Positions 1-9,799 are shown, counted from the stretch's first letter. The stretch is DNA of 64,000 nt from Desulfarculales bacterium UBA696 (GCA_002298995.1 DBMO01000069.1:62001-126000), one strand, 5' to 3'. Numbers and translations: made by a program. The notes: a model not told the origin generated them from the letters alone.

Positions 1-656
1 ACCACGACAACATGACTGTCTTTTTGCGAGAGCTTGACCGCCAGATCAAGGCTATCGTCCGGCGAACCGTCATTGACCATAATGATTTCGTAGTCGGTCC
101 CGACCAGTTGCCGCGCGGCGGCACCGGCACGCCGGTGAAACTCGGATAAGTAAGGGGCGGATTTGTAAAGGGTCGTAACAATGGAGAGTTTAACGTTGGC
201 GGGCGCTTGATCGGTCAGGGCATTCTTTGCATCATCCAGGGTGCTGCTCTTGATCCTTGCACCGGTGGATTCTATTTGGGCCCGGACGGCCGCAAACATT
301 TCCTCGGCTATGCCGGCCTTGGCCATTTGCCTGCGAAACTTCACCAACTCCATTTCGTCGGGAATGGGATCAATCGGCGACAGCCCGAGGAATCGGCGAA
401 AGGACAACCGGTCGGCGCACTCTACTTCACATTCCGTATCGGACAAACCGTACCACAGTTGAAGGAGCAGCATCTTGAAGCAGACGAGAGGCTCGATGGA
501 CGGCGTTCTGGTATTTTCGTGGAATGTTGGCCAATAGGCGTCGAAGACAGCCCAATCCACGAAGCCGGTCACATTTACAAGGAAGTGCCGGTCGGAAACG
601 TGAAGTTCCAGCAACTCGTCCCCGAATTGTTTCCGCGGTTCCACACGCCCCGGCAT
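1..656 (-). CDS. IS5-type transposase N-terminus fused in frame to a family 2 glycosyltransferase (partial)
   Basis: One open frame starts at ATG 656 and runs without a stop off the left edge (at least 218 residues). Residues 1 to about 140 read as the N-terminal part of an IS5-family transposase, with the landmarks KMLLLQLWYGLSD, DRLSFRRFLGLSP and FRRQMAKAG. The transposase text ends where the family normally has its GTLxDAT segment (here SSTLDDAK). About 12 residues later the frame becomes a GT2 glycosyltransferase: KLSIVTTLYKSAPYL, then EIIMVNDGSPDDS, the nucleotide-sugar binding fold of the DPM1/ArnC group. The DDE catalytic part of the transposase is missing, so it cannot transpose by itself. 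The glycosyltransferase has no obvious start of its own, so it is either expressed as a chimera from the transposase start or has lost its 5' end. Reading and frame are certain; function is inferred from family. Confidence 0.75.
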   Translation of the reverse strand, partial: MPGRVEPRKQFGDELLELHVSDRHFLVNVTGFVDWAVFDAYWPTFHENTRTPSIEPLVCFKMLLLQLWYGLSDTECEVECADRLSFRRFLGLSPIDPIPDEMELVKFRRQMAKAGIAEEMFAAVRAQIESTGARIKSSTLDDAKNALTDQAPANVKLSIVTTLYKSAPYLSEFHRRAGAAARQLVGTDYEIIMVNDGSPDDSLDLAVKLSQKDSHVVV

Positions 657-689
657 AGTCTTTATCCTCTCCTGCCCATCGGAGGCGCC

Positions 690-718
690 ACTCTACCAAC
701 CTGGGGCGACGATGTCAA
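690..718 (-). promoter_or_regulatory. sigma70-type promoter ahead of the transposase start
   Basis: On the minus strand TTGACA (718-713) and TAGAGT (695-690) are separated by exactly 17 bases, a near-consensus housekeeping promoter about 35 bases upstream of the ATG at 656. It would drive the transposase-glycosyltransferase chimera. Prediction from sequence only. Confidence 0.5.
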
Positions 719-728
719 GTTAGGCAGC

Positions 729-1084
729 AGTCTCCTTTGAGAAGGACTCGCCGTTCCGCCAAAAACTCAATTCCCGCCTGAGTAATACGGCATTGTCAGC
801 CGTACATGCTGTTCGGTCGGCATTGATACGGTCTTTAAAAACCAGTTTGCTTGATGGGGGCAGAGCGTAATGCTATCATGACCCGCTTTTCCGTCTTCGC
901 TGTCTGGATTTAGCTCGAAAAATCAGAACAGCACCCATTTAGGCACTGAAACAAATAGAGAACTGGAGGCGGGCCGCTGCCGGCCTTCATGAGCATATTC
1001 GTCCATGGAGCAGGCTGATTGTGACCTTCTCCCGGATGTCATCAGCTACGGCTCGGTCTCGATTCAAAACCTGGAGAAGATCAG
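729..1084. other. intergenic region without a recognised gene
   Basis: This stretch of about 350 bases separates the divergent transposase-glycosyltransferase frame from the membrane protein gene. It probably contains the outer end of the truncated insertion sequence, but I could not identify a terminal inverted repeat. No convincing short gene or RNA is visible. Confidence 0.4.
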
Positions 1085-3349
1085 TTGCGCACTCTTCCGA
1101 AATCTTGGGGATCATTGGGAGGAATAGGGTACGGCAGCGCTTTTTTAGCCTACCTCTTATTCTTTGTCGCCCTGTTTTCTCCATACCTGCTCGGAGGAAA
1201 GTTTATAATCCCCTTCCGCCCGAGCATCGAGCTTGGAGATACGACCGCACCCGCGGAGGGAATAGAGAATGTCAAGTTCGGCGACTACATGACAGCGTTC
1301 GTCCCCGAGGTCAATCACCACCTGACAGGCGCCCGCTCTGGCTGGCTTGCGACTTGGGACGACCAGAACGAATTCGGCCGCCCTTCCTTTGTATCAGGTT
1401 TCAGCCCTGCCTATTTTCCGAGCTGGATACTGCAAAAATTCATAAAAGATCCTTTTCGGTTCATCACTGTCCTGTCTCTGGGGCTCATCTTCTTAACGGG
1501 ACTATTCTGCCTGTTGCTGATGAAGGAGATGGGGTTTACGCCGGTTGCGGGATTTGTGGCTGCATGGTCGCTCTCTACAGCTCCGATAATGATTTACTGG
1601 CTGGCGTTTCCAATGTTTCCGGCAACACTTTGCTGGACAACGGGAATCCTGTTCGCCGTTCTTCGCCTGAGCAGGGGCCGGGACATGGCGGCATGGGGAA
1701 TCCTCTCCTTTTGCACCTACAGCGCCCTTATGACCGCTTATCCAATGTCGCTGCTGCTTCATGCCTATATCATTCTGGGATATTTCGCCTACCGGATGTT
1801 TTCGATCTGGAAAAATGACGGAATCTCTCCTGCATTGAGCTTTTCAGCCCGTTGCGGCAGTGCTGTCATTTTGGGAGTTGCCTGCTCCCTTCCGGCTTAT
1901 ATCGACTTGCTGCACGCGGCACTTGAGTCGGCACGGCTGGGTGCGGATACCTCTTTTTTTACGGCTCACCTGCCGGATTTAAGCTCGATTAAGGCTGTGA
2001 TTCATTTCTTGAGTCTTCGTACCTTCCCCCAGGTCTTCGGCAATCCGATTACTCAAGCTTATCCATTTCACTACAATGGTCTTAGTTTGACGCCGGTCTT
2101 GCTCTTCCTGATTATTATGGCTTTGCCCGGAAGGACGTGCCGATCCCATGGCTGGTGGACCACAGCGGGACTCTTCTTTTGTCTGGCTGTAATCAAACCT
2201 CTGTATGTTTTTGGAGTAAATCACCTCGGATTCAATTTGTCCGCTGTAAATCCTCTGGGGGTGCTTCCAATCCCTCTGGCTATAATCTCTGCCTTTGGGG
2301 CAGAAGCGGTTGTCAGGCGGCTGGATCCCGCAAAACTGCGCAGGCGAGCTGTAATTGCCGCTTCGGTTTCCGTTGTGATGCTCCTGCTGGCTTTGGGGTA
2401 TGCTTTCTCACAGGGGATTTCTCCTAACTGGCTCTCATTTAGCCTGATTATTGCTGTTTTTGTATTCCTTGTGGGCTGGGCTTTTGCCGGAAATACCGGA
2501 TTTCTGGCCGCCTCCCTTATTTTAGCGGCGCTGTGTTGTTCCCGTCCGTTGTTGCTGATGCGCGGGGCCGATGAAATTCGGCTCTCCTCCCCGCTCGTCG
2601 AGTCGATTCGCGCAAATTTGCCCGAAGGGTCGCGCTATGCAGTTGTTGACGGCCTACCCATCCTGCACCCAAACTTCAATTCGATGCTCGGCCTCCCCTC
2701 GATCCACAGCTACAACAGTATCTCGGCAAAAAGGTACCATGAGCTGATAAGAAGCCTCGGGGGTGAAGCCAACGTTTACGGCAGGTACAACGATAAGGTA
2801 TCGCCCGACTTTACGAAGGCGGCTTTCTGGATGTCCAATATCGGTCTGGTGCTAGCTGTCAAACCGCTGGAGAGCGATGAACTGATTCCGCTCGGCCAGA
2901 CTGAGCGGGTATGGCTCCACCGAGTCAAGTCGACCATGGGAAGCTATCTCAGAATTTCGGTCCCGTATGACTTCTCGCCTGGAGGGTTAGTGCTCGAAGA
3001 GCCTCGCGGGCTTAATTCGATGGAAGTGCGGAAAACGATTGATCGTGGGGATTTCCTGGAATTTGACACACCGGGAGAGGGCGCCTCGACCTTGGTTTTG
3101 AGCCAAAAATATCACAAGGACTGGAGCAGCTCGGCGCTGGTGGGTGAGAGCTGGATACCGGTCGAGGCATTTTCGGTAAACGGTTTTTTCCAGGGGATAA
3201 GCATTCCGGAGGGCGCCAGGAAAGTGCGTTTGAGCTTCGAGCCCATGATCCGGTACGCGTGGGTCGGCCATGTTTTTTTCGGTATATTTTCAACCCTGTT
3301 TCTGATATCGACTCTCCGGAAGAAGATAAAAAAGCACCAAAATACCTGA
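1085..3349 (+). CDS. YfhO-like multi-pass membrane protein (probable GT-C type)
   Basis: A 754-residue protein with roughly twelve hydrophobic segments between residues 15 and 500, then a soluble C-terminal part and a last membrane helix near residue 730. The first large exported loop carries charged residues after the first helix (FGDYMTAFVPEV), and the C-terminal part has the pattern seen in YfhO proteins (a YHKDWSS-like segment, then a GISIPEGARKVRLSF strand region). YfhO/GT-C proteins transfer sugars from lipid carriers outside the cytoplasmic membrane. The start is TTG 1085 with a GGAGAAGA ribosome site just before it. It stops 20 bases before the aminotransferase gene, so the two are likely co-transcribed. 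Substrate unknown; family assignment is by overall pattern. Confidence 0.6.
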   Translation: MRTLPKSWGSLGGIGYGSAFLAYLLFFVALFSPYLLGGKFIIPFRPSIELGDTTAPAEGIENVKFGDYMTAFVPEVNHHLTGARSGWLATWDDQNEFGRPSFVSGFSPAYFPSWILQKFIKDPFRFITVLSLGLIFLTGLFCLLLMKEMGFTPVAGFVAAWSLSTAPIMIYWLAFPMFPATLCWTTGILFAVLRLSRGRDMAAWGILSFCTYSALMTAYPMSLLLHAYIILGYFAYRMFSIWKNDGISPALSFSARCGSAVILGVACSLPAYIDLLHAALESARLGADTSFFTAHLPDLSSIKAVIHFLSLRTFPQVFGNPITQAYPFHYNGLSLTPVLLFLIIMALPGRTCRSHGWWTTAGLFFCLAVIKPLYVFGVNHLGFNLSAVNPLGVLPIPLAIISAFGAEAVVRRLDPAKLRRRAVIAASVSVVMLLLALGYAFSQGISPNWLSFSLIIAVFVFLVGWAFAGNTGFLAASLILAALCCSRPLLLMRGADEIRLSSPLVESIRANLPEGSRYAVVDGLPILHPNFNSMLGLPSIHSYNSISAKRYHELIRSLGGEANVYGRYNDKVSPDFTKAAFWMSNIGLVLAVKPLESDELIPLGQTERVWLHRVKSTMGSYLRISVPYDFSPGGLVLEEPRGLNSMEVRKTIDRGDFLEFDTPGEGASTLVLSQKYHKDWSSSALVGESWIPVEAFSVNGFFQGISIPEGARKVRLSFEPMIRYAWVGHVFFGIFSTLFLISTLRKKIKKHQNT

Positions 3350-3369
3350 TACCTGCAAGAGCGCTGAAG

Positions 3370-4554
3370 ATGGACAAGAAAAACATAATTCCATTCAATT
3401 GGCCCCACATGACGGGGAAAGAGCTCTATTACATAGCTGAAGCCCATTTCAAAGGCTGCCTGGCGGGTGATGGTCCATTTACAAAGAACTGTCAAAGGTG
3501 GTTCGAGAAACAGTCGGGTTCCTCCAGGGTACTTTTGACTCACTCCTGTACCGCGGCATTGGAAATCGCCGCCCTGCTCCTGGACTTAAAACCGGGCGAC
3601 GAAGTCATAATGCCTTCCTACACCTTCGTATCCACTGCTAATGCATTCGTGCTGAGAGGGGCCGTCCCCGTTTTCGCGGACATCAGGGAAGATACGCTCA
3701 ATATCGACGAGACTTTGATAGAGGAGGCAATTTCGCCTCGGACTCGGGCGATTGTTGCTGTCCACTACGCGGGGGTTGCCTGCGAGATGGACTCTATAAT
3801 GGAGATTGCCGCAAGGCGCGGACTTAAAGTCGCCGAGGATGCGGCCCATGGCGTAATGGCGACTTACAAGGGGCGTGCTCTTGGAAGCATCGGTGACCTT
3901 GGCGCCTACAGTTTTCATGAAACGAAGAACCTTATTTCCGGAGAGGGTGGGGCGCTTCTTGTCAACAGCCCCGATTTCATCGCAAGAGCCGAGATTTTCA
4001 GGGAAAAGGGGACTGACCGCAGTCGTTTTTTCCGTGGAGAGGTCGATAAGTACACGTGGCAGGATATCGGGTCCTCCTACCTTCCCGGCGAACTGATAGC
4101 GGCCTTCCTGTGGGCGCAACTGGAGGAAGCCGAAAATATCAATTCGACGCGCCTCTCCCTATGGCGGCGCTACCACGAGCTTCTTGCCCCACTCGAATCG
4201 GCCGGCCTTCTGCGAAGACCCATAGTGCCCCCCGAGTGCCGGCACAACGCGCACATGTACTACATTCTGCTGCCTCCGGATATTGATCGACAGATGGTCC
4301 TCGATCAGCTGCAGGCCCAGGGGATCTCGGCGGTCTTCCACTACATCCCGCTGCACTCCTCCCCGGCAGGTTTGCGCCATGGCAGGGCATGCGGAGACCT
4401 TCATGTGACAACTTCTCTATCCGAGCGCCTGATTCGGTTGCCGCTATTTTTTGGACTTTCCGGCGAACAGCAGGAAAGAGTCGTGGAAGCACTATCCGCC
4501 GTAATTGCTCAAACGGTTCACAAACCAATATGGTTCAAGCGTTCCCGCCAATGA
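3370..4554 (+). CDS. wecE: DegT/DnrJ/EryC1 aminotransferase, WecE type
   Basis: A 394-residue PLP enzyme of the sugar aminotransferase family. The PLP lysine lies in SFHETKNLISGEGG (Lys186), and the cofactor pocket residues are in VAEDAAHG (Asp157). The segment MPSYTFVSTANAFVLRGAVPVFADI is typical of the WecE/FdtB subgroup, which aminates dTDP-4-keto-6-deoxy-hexoses for surface glycans. I start it at ATG 3370 rather than at the upstream in-frame ATG 3259, because homologues begin near IPFNWPHMTGKEL and the upstream extension lies inside the previous gene. It is the second gene of a two-gene unit with the YfhO-like protein, consistent with making or transferring an amino-deoxy sugar. It ends facing the large histidine kinase. 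Confidence 0.85.
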   Translation: MDKKNIIPFNWPHMTGKELYYIAEAHFKGCLAGDGPFTKNCQRWFEKQSGSSRVLLTHSCTAALEIAALLLDLKPGDEVIMPSYTFVSTANAFVLRGAVPVFADIREDTLNIDETLIEEAISPRTRAIVAVHYAGVACEMDSIMEIAARRGLKVAEDAAHGVMATYKGRALGSIGDLGAYSFHETKNLISGEGGALLVNSPDFIARAEIFREKGTDRSRFFRGEVDKYTWQDIGSSYLPGELIAAFLWAQLEEAENINSTRLSLWRRYHELLAPLESAGLLRRPIVPPECRHNAHMYYILLPPDIDRQMVLDQLQAQGISAVFHYIPLHSSPAGLRHGRACGDLHVTTSLSERLIRLPLFFGLSGEQQERVVEALSAVIAQTVHKPIWFKRSRQ

Positions 4555-4627
4555 TCCAATACCCGGTTATCTTTAGAGGAAAACGATTTTAGGCTGAATG
4601 GACGCGGGGAGGCGTTCTCGAAAGTGG

Positions 4628-7600
4628 TCAGACTTGTGCCTGCCGGGTGAGCACCTCTCGGATTGTCCTTGCGAGGTGGTTGATTGCGTAGGGTTTCATG
4701 AGGATTTCGCAAATTCCTTCCGACTTATGTTGATCTCCGAGCAGGGCATCGCTGAAACCGGTGCACATGATTATCGGCAAACGGGGCCGGATGCTCAGGA
4801 GTTCCCTGGATAGTTCCAATCCGGTGAGTGCCGGCATCGTCATGTCTGTAATTACGAGATCGAAATCGTCGGGGTGTTCCCTAAAAGTTTCCAGGGCCTT
4901 TATGCTCGATGTCTGCGTGGTGACAAGATAGCCAACGGTTTCGAGCATCTCTTTTCCCAATTCGGCCAGCTCGCATTCATCATCCACGAAAAGAATCCGC
5001 TCGTTTCCGTGAGGAAGCGTTTCTATGACCTCGACTGGCGGGGTAGCGACTTCGCCAGTTTTGGGCAGATAAACGGAGAAGGTAGTGCCAACGCCGGGTT
5101 CGCTGTAGACGGAAATCGAGCCGCCGAGGTTTTTCACAATCCCTTGGACTACGGCGAGCCCCATGCCGGTTCCCTCGCCCGCTTTTTTAGTGGTGAAGTA
5201 CGGATCGAAGATCCGCTCCAAGGTCGCCGCTCCCATTCCGTGCCCGTTGTCGCTCACCATTAGCTTCATATATTTGCCCGTCTTGATATCGGGACACCCC
5301 GAAACGGATCTGCCCTCGACCTCCGAAAGACCTACGCACAACTTCCCGCCGTGGGCGCGCATTGCATGGGCGGAGTTCGTGCACAGGTTCATCAGCACCT
5401 GATGGAGCTGGGTCGGATCGGCCAATACAACGTCGTCATCTGAAACACTGTCTATGTCCTGCAGAATCTCGATTGTCGTTGGCAGGGAAGATCGCAGGAG
5501 CTTCAGGGCCTCCCTGATGGTGGGCGAAAGCTGCACGGGCTTTCGCTCCTGTTCGGTCTGGGTGCTGAAGGTGAGGATCTGCTTGACCAGGTCCTTGGCA
5601 CGGGCGCTGGCTTTGAGCACCTGCTCGAGGTTCGGGCGAAGAGCGTTACCCTCGGGGATTTTGAACTGGGCCATTTCGGTGTAGCCGATAATGGCGGTAA
5701 GTATGTTGTTGAAATCGTGGGCAATGCCGCCGGCAAGGGTCCCGATGGCCTCCATTTTCTGTGCCTGGCGCAAATCCCGCTCCAGCTTGATCTCGTGGGT
5801 TATGTCGCGGTGTATGCTAACAAAGTTGATAATAGTTCCGGATTTATCACGTACCGGCGAGGCCGTGACCTCGGCTTCGTAGGTGGTCTCATTTTTTCTG
5901 GCGCTCGTGATGCGTCCCGACCAGACATCCCCCCTGGACAGGCTCTCGCGCATGTTGCCGAAAAAGAAACTGTCATGTTTTGCACTTCCAATTATGCTCG
6001 AAGCCTGACCGATCAGCTCACCTTTGGAGTATCCGCTGATACGTTCGAACGCCGGGTTCACATAACAGATGCTCCAATTCGTATCGGCTATGAGCACTGC
6101 TTCAGCGGACTGTTCGATGGCGGTTACAAGCCGGATTCTCTCGGCTTCCGCCTGCCTGCGCTCGGTTATGTCTTCCCCGATGCTGGTGCCGCCAACCACC
6201 TTTCCTTCGTCGTTTCGCACCGGCGTGTTGTTCCAGGCAATCAGTCTGCGCTCTCCGCTCCGGGTGAGGATCTCGCTTTCGTGATAGCCCGGAAACTCAT
6301 CGGCGGGCATTTTCTCGCGATAAAGAATTTCGAGATGCTCCTTGCCCTCATCGGGAATAAAGACATCGAACCAATTGCGGGCGAGCACCTCATCCTTGGT
6401 CCAGCCGCTGATCTCCAGTAGAAAATCGTTGCAGAAAAGTATATTGCACTCGGTATCCATGATGATGGCGGCGAGTCTGACTTTTTCGAGCATTTCACGG
6501 AAGCGGCGTTCGGATTCAAACAGCGCCCGCTCGGCCCTCTTTTGCTCCGTGATGTCCCTGCCAACTCCCTGATACTCTATTATCTTGTTATATTGATCGA
6601 AGATGGCGCGGTCGGTCCACTGCAGCCAGCGGACTTTGCCCTCCTCGCTGATAGCCCGGTATTCCAGCGTGGCGACCGGGTTTTCAGGTGTTAGAAAGCA
6701 GATATGGGCCTGCAGCTCCGATATGTCCGGCTCGTGGAAATAGGTGAGAAGATTTCCCAGCAGGACGTCTTTGCGAGATTTTCCAAAAAAGCGGCAGAAA
6801 GCATCGTTTATAAAGATTATGCAGCCATCAGGCAGAAAGCGGCAGATTAATTCGGTCTGGTCTTCGACAATGGCGCGATATCTGGTCTCACTCGATCTGA
6901 CGGCCTCCTCGGCCTTTCGCCTCTGTGCGACCATCCGGTTCGCGGAGAGCGCAAGCGAGCGGAATTCGGCAAAATCGAGCTTGCCCGGATCGATCAGGAT
7001 CGATTCTTCGGCGGCGCGGTCAAAGAAGGATGAAAAGGCATGGAACCCTGCATTGATCCTTCTGAAAATCAGGGCCAGGATGCCAACCAGCACACTGCCC
7101 ATCACCAGGAATACGATAAGGATATAAACTACGGCGGTTGTGACTGACTCGGAAAGCTCGGATTCTTTGGCCGCTATATAAGAGTCCGCGTCATCAAGGG
7201 ATACGCCCGTGCCGATTGCCCATTGCCAATCCGGCACCCCCAGGAAAAAGAAGATCTTTCGCTCCGGCTTGCCATCGGCTCCCAGGGGAGAAACGTATTC
7301 GACAAAGCCGCCCTCCGGCGTCTTGGAGAGCCTGACACCCTGCTCCACCAGCTTGATGCCGTCCGGGTCGCCGTAATCCACTCTCTTGCGTCCAACTTCT
7401 TCCTTTTTATAAAAAGCGAGATTTACCCCCTCGAAGGAGAAAGCCGCGATATAGCTCTCATTTCCGTAATGAAGCTCGTTCAGCCATTCGAGAATTTCCC
7501 TCTGAAGGTTCTTTTCTTCATCATCCAGATACTCGCCTGATCCGATCAGCCATTTATAAGGTTCAAAAAGCTTGACGAAAGTTATTTTCTGAAATTGACC

Positions 7601-8170
7601 TCCCTTTGCGCCGGGCTTTGGACATTCATGCTCGGCAAAACCTTCTCCTGATTCCCTGCCCACACGGATCAGCTCATCGATACACTTGCGCCCGCCCAGA
7701 TCCTGAATGGCGGCTTCTCCGGATTTCCCGAGGATAGACACCGCGGGGCTCTCGCTCTGGCCGGCCATATCGATCAGGAAGAAATATCCTTGTTCATCTC
7801 TATGTCTGAAATTTTTCAGAAAATCCTTGATGATATTTTTAATCTCGGAATCGGGAAGGTGACCGCGGTATTTCTCATATATCTCACCCACCGAGGTATT
7901 GACGTCGATGACACTATCGCGGATCTCTTTTTTGATCCCGCTCCTGAGGTTGGATTTCCGGTACTCGATGTAGTGGATGAAGGATTGGACTTCTCTTTTG
8001 AGGTTAGTTTGGCTGACTGAAATGTAGTTGCTGTAAAACGCTCGAGCTTGCTCCTTGTACTCCTGGACCTCGTGCAGGGTCCAAAAAGTGGAGAAGCCGA
8101 TCGCGAATGCCAACGCTATGGAGAAGATCAAGTAGAAGAACAATCTCGAGATCTTCGTACTTCCCTTCAT
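4628..8170 (-). CDS. hybrid sensor histidine kinase: double Cache, three PAS, HisKA, HATPase, receiver
   Basis: A 1180-residue membrane sensor. A first helix (residues 8-30) and a second (about 340-365) enclose an extracytoplasmic double Cache domain with the motifs GYFFLIDMAG and WLIGSGEYLDD, repeated as WQWAIGTGVSLDD. Then come three PAS/PAC units (about 425-545, 550-675 and 680-800), a HisKA box with the phospho-acceptor in AGGIAHDFNNILTA, an HATPase (GMGLAVVQGIVKNLGG) and a C-terminal receiver domain (FVDDE, phospho-acceptor Asp in VITDMTMP). It is the usual layout of a small-molecule-sensing kinase with an attached receiver. No output regulator lies next to it, so its partner is encoded elsewhere or the receiver is the end point. 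The gene is isolated, convergent with the aminotransferase. Confidence 0.92.
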   Translation of the reverse strand: MKGSTKISRLFFYLIFSIALAFAIGFSTFWTLHEVQEYKEQARAFYSNYISVSQTNLKREVQSFIHYIEYRKSNLRSGIKKEIRDSVIDVNTSVGEIYEKYRGHLPDSEIKNIIKDFLKNFRHRDEQGYFFLIDMAGQSESPAVSILGKSGEAAIQDLGGRKCIDELIRVGRESGEGFAEHECPKPGAKGGQFQKITFVKLFEPYKWLIGSGEYLDDEEKNLQREILEWLNELHYGNESYIAAFSFEGVNLAFYKKEEVGRKRVDYGDPDGIKLVEQGVRLSKTPEGGFVEYVSPLGADGKPERKIFFFLGVPDWQWAIGTGVSLDDADSYIAAKESELSESVTTAVVYILIVFLVMGSVLVGILALIFRRINAGFHAFSSFFDRAAEESILIDPGKLDFAEFRSLALSANRMVAQRRKAEEAVRSSETRYRAIVEDQTELICRFLPDGCIIFINDAFCRFFGKSRKDVLLGNLLTYFHEPDISELQAHICFLTPENPVATLEYRAISEEGKVRWLQWTDRAIFDQYNKIIEYQGVGRDITEQKRAERALFESERRFREMLEKVRLAAIIMDTECNILFCNDFLLEISGWTKDEVLARNWFDVFIPDEGKEHLEILYREKMPADEFPGYHESEILTRSGERRLIAWNNTPVRNDEGKVVGGTSIGEDITERRQAEAERIRLVTAIEQSAEAVLIADTNWSICYVNPAFERISGYSKGELIGQASSIIGSAKHDSFFFGNMRESLSRGDVWSGRITSARKNETTYEAEVTASPVRDKSGTIINFVSIHRDITHEIKLERDLRQAQKMEAIGTLAGGIAHDFNNILTAIIGYTEMAQFKIPEGNALRPNLEQVLKASARAKDLVKQILTFSTQTEQERKPVQLSPTIREALKLLRSSLPTTIEILQDIDSVSDDDVVLADPTQLHQVLMNLCTNSAHAMRAHGGKLCVGLSEVEGRSVSGCPDIKTGKYMKLMVSDNGHGMGAATLERIFDPYFTTKKAGEGTGMGLAVVQGIVKNLGGSISVYSEPGVGTTFSVYLPKTGEVATPPVEVIETLPHGNERILFVDDECELAELGKEMLETVGYLVTTQTSSIKALETFREHPDDFDLVITDMTMPALTGLELSRELLSIRPRLPIIMCTGFSDALLGDQHKSEGICEILMKPYAINHLARTIREVLTRQAQV

Positions 8171-8545
8171 CGTTCAACTCGGCAGTGAAGGTTCGCTTCA
8201 TTTCATTCGGAAAGCCGTGCCCCCATGAGGGCCCAAGAAAAACCAATCCAGCGAATTTGTCAATCAATCTCTTTTAGGAACGCAAGCTTAATTTCCTGGA
8301 ACCGAGAAATCAGGTTGATGATTCTCCAGAAGATTATAACGGCATTTATTTACTGAAACTAAACGCCTATTGCGTAAAATTTCACGATTTTATATGCTCC
8401 GGACCCATGATTCGGGTATTTCCGCTCCCGTGGCGGCTTGGCCGGGGACATCTTCCCCTTTGATATTCTCCGGAAAATATGCTTTAACCCTGCCCAATGC
8501 CGGTAAGCCTGAATCACGGCGGTTTGGAGCGGGAGGAACAAAGCT
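8171..8545. other. divergent intergenic region, no gene recognised
   Basis: About 375 bases lie between the start of the hybrid kinase (minus) and the GtrA gene (plus). It must hold both promoters. It is AT-rich near 8330-8400. I see no clear operator, RNA or short gene. Confidence 0.4.
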
Positions 8546-9025
8546 TTGCTTAATTCTCGATTATTCGTTCGCGCACAAGGTTTTACATTTCGCGATGCGT
8601 TCGCGTATCTATATACCAGAAAAGTTACTATTGCAAAATTTGTAGCTTCCGGATCGACCGCGGCAGCGGTTGAATTCTCCCTGTTGTACGTACTGAAAGA
8701 ATACGCGGGTCTTCATTACCTCATTTCCTCCAGCATTGCTTTTTGCGTTGCCGTGGTCGTCGGCTTTACCCTGCAAAAATTCTGGACTTTCGAGAATAGG
8801 GAACTCGACCGCATTCAAAGGCAGGCTATACAATATTTTGCCCTCGGTTTAACAAACCTCGGAATAAATGCCGTCCTCATGTACCTTCTCGTTGAAAATT
8901 TCCACCTCTGGTACATGCTCGCGCAGGTATTGGCCTGTGGTATGCTGGCGTGCAACAATTTCCTCATGTATAATCTTTTCATATTCAAGCCTGAAGCGGA
9001 AAACCTCGATGAGTTGGGGGAGTAG
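8546..9025 (+). CDS. GtrA-family membrane protein
   Basis: A 159-residue protein with four hydrophobic segments, beginning at FVASGSTAAAVEFSLLYVL and continuing through the typical GtrA pattern FTLQKFWTFENRE and NNFLMYNLFIFK. GtrA-family proteins are thought to help move undecaprenyl-linked sugars across the cytoplasmic membrane for glycan modification. The start is TTG 8546, chosen because a strong GGGAGGAA site sits 9 bases before it. It lies upstream of hisH and in the same direction, close to other glycan genes in the window, which suits a role in surface polysaccharide assembly. The linkage to hisH and hisF may be only positional. Confidence 0.8.
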   Translation: MLNSRLFVRAQGFTFRDAFAYLYTRKVTIAKFVASGSTAAAVEFSLLYVLKEYAGLHYLISSSIAFCVAVVVGFTLQKFWTFENRELDRIQRQAIQYFALGLTNLGINAVLMYLLVENFHLWYMLAQVLACGMLACNNFLMYNLFIFKPEAENLDELGE

Positions 9026-9150
9026 AGCAGGCGCTCCAACAGTACCCTGAATACCCCCTCATTAATTGCCGGCGATCTTGACCCCTCGGCTGATAATGGG
9101 ATATCCTCAAAAATCATCGAGAAAATCTGTTGCCGGAGGAGAGCGCCGGA

Positions 9151-9786
9151 GTGATTGCCATACTTGATTATAAAGCAGGGAACCTTACCAGCGTGGAAAG
9201 AGCGGTCAGACACCTGGGGTTTGCCTGCAAGATAACCAATTCTCACGAAGAGATCCGCAAGGCCGAAAGGGTCATCTTCCCGGGAGTGGGAGCGGCGGGA
9301 AAATCCATGGAGAGCCTCGCGGAATTGGGGCTGGACAAGATTTTGCCCGAACTTTTCGCCTCGGGTGTTCCAATCCTTGGCATCTGCGTCGGGTTGCAGG
9401 TGCTTTTCGATTTCAGCGAGGAAAATCTCACCAACTGCCTCGGGATACTCCCGGGCGAGGTGCGCCGGTTTTCTGAAAAGATCGGACCGGCGGATGGAAA
9501 AACTCTCAAGATCCCCCACATGGGCTGGAACGCCGTTGAATTTATCATCGATCACCCCGTATTCAGGGGAAATCCGGCGGGAAGCGAGTTCTATTTCGTC
9601 CACAGCTATTACCCACGCCCGGCGGACCAAAAAATGGCAGCCGGTATGACCGAGTACGGAATCTCTTTTACCAGCGCGGTTGCGCACAGGAATCTTGTCG
9701 CGGTTCAGTTCCATCCCGAAAAGAGTGGCAAACCGGGACTGCGGCTCCTTGATAACTTCTGCCGTTGGAGCGGCTCTTCAGTCTGA
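9151..9786 (+). CDS. hisH: imidazole glycerol phosphate synthase, glutaminase subunit
   Basis: A class I glutamine amidotransferase of about 211 residues that releases ammonia from glutamine for HisF. The nucleophile is the Cys in ILGICVGLQVLF, and the His and Glu partners are in VAVQFHPEKSG. The HisH-specific segment PHMGWNAVEF is present. I place the start at GTG 9151 because GGAGGAG lies about 11 bases upstream; the in-frame TTG at 9130 has no ribosome site. The gene is followed 13 bases later by hisF, and the two proteins form the heterodimer that makes IGP and AICAR in histidine synthesis. No other his genes are nearby. Paralogous HisH/HisF pairs can serve surface sugar amination, but the sequence looks like the ordinary form. 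Confidence 0.9.
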   Translation: MIAILDYKAGNLTSVERAVRHLGFACKITNSHEEIRKAERVIFPGVGAAGKSMESLAELGLDKILPELFASGVPILGICVGLQVLFDFSEENLTNCLGILPGEVRRFSEKIGPADGKTLKIPHMGWNAVEFIIDHPVFRGNPAGSEFYFVHSYYPRPADQKMAAGMTEYGISFTSAVAHRNLVAVQFHPEKSGKPGLRLLDNFCRWSGSSV

Positions 9787-9799
9787 CGGATACTTCGAG

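Noticed and set aside
1021..1818. Overlapping frame in the first part of the YfhO-like gene
   Set aside because: The YfhO-like frame has the proper hydrophobic pattern and length; the other frame is its shadow.
5717..6421. 234-residue plus-strand frame opposite the hybrid kinase
   Set aside because: Antisense to PAS and HisKA coding sequence; no family features.
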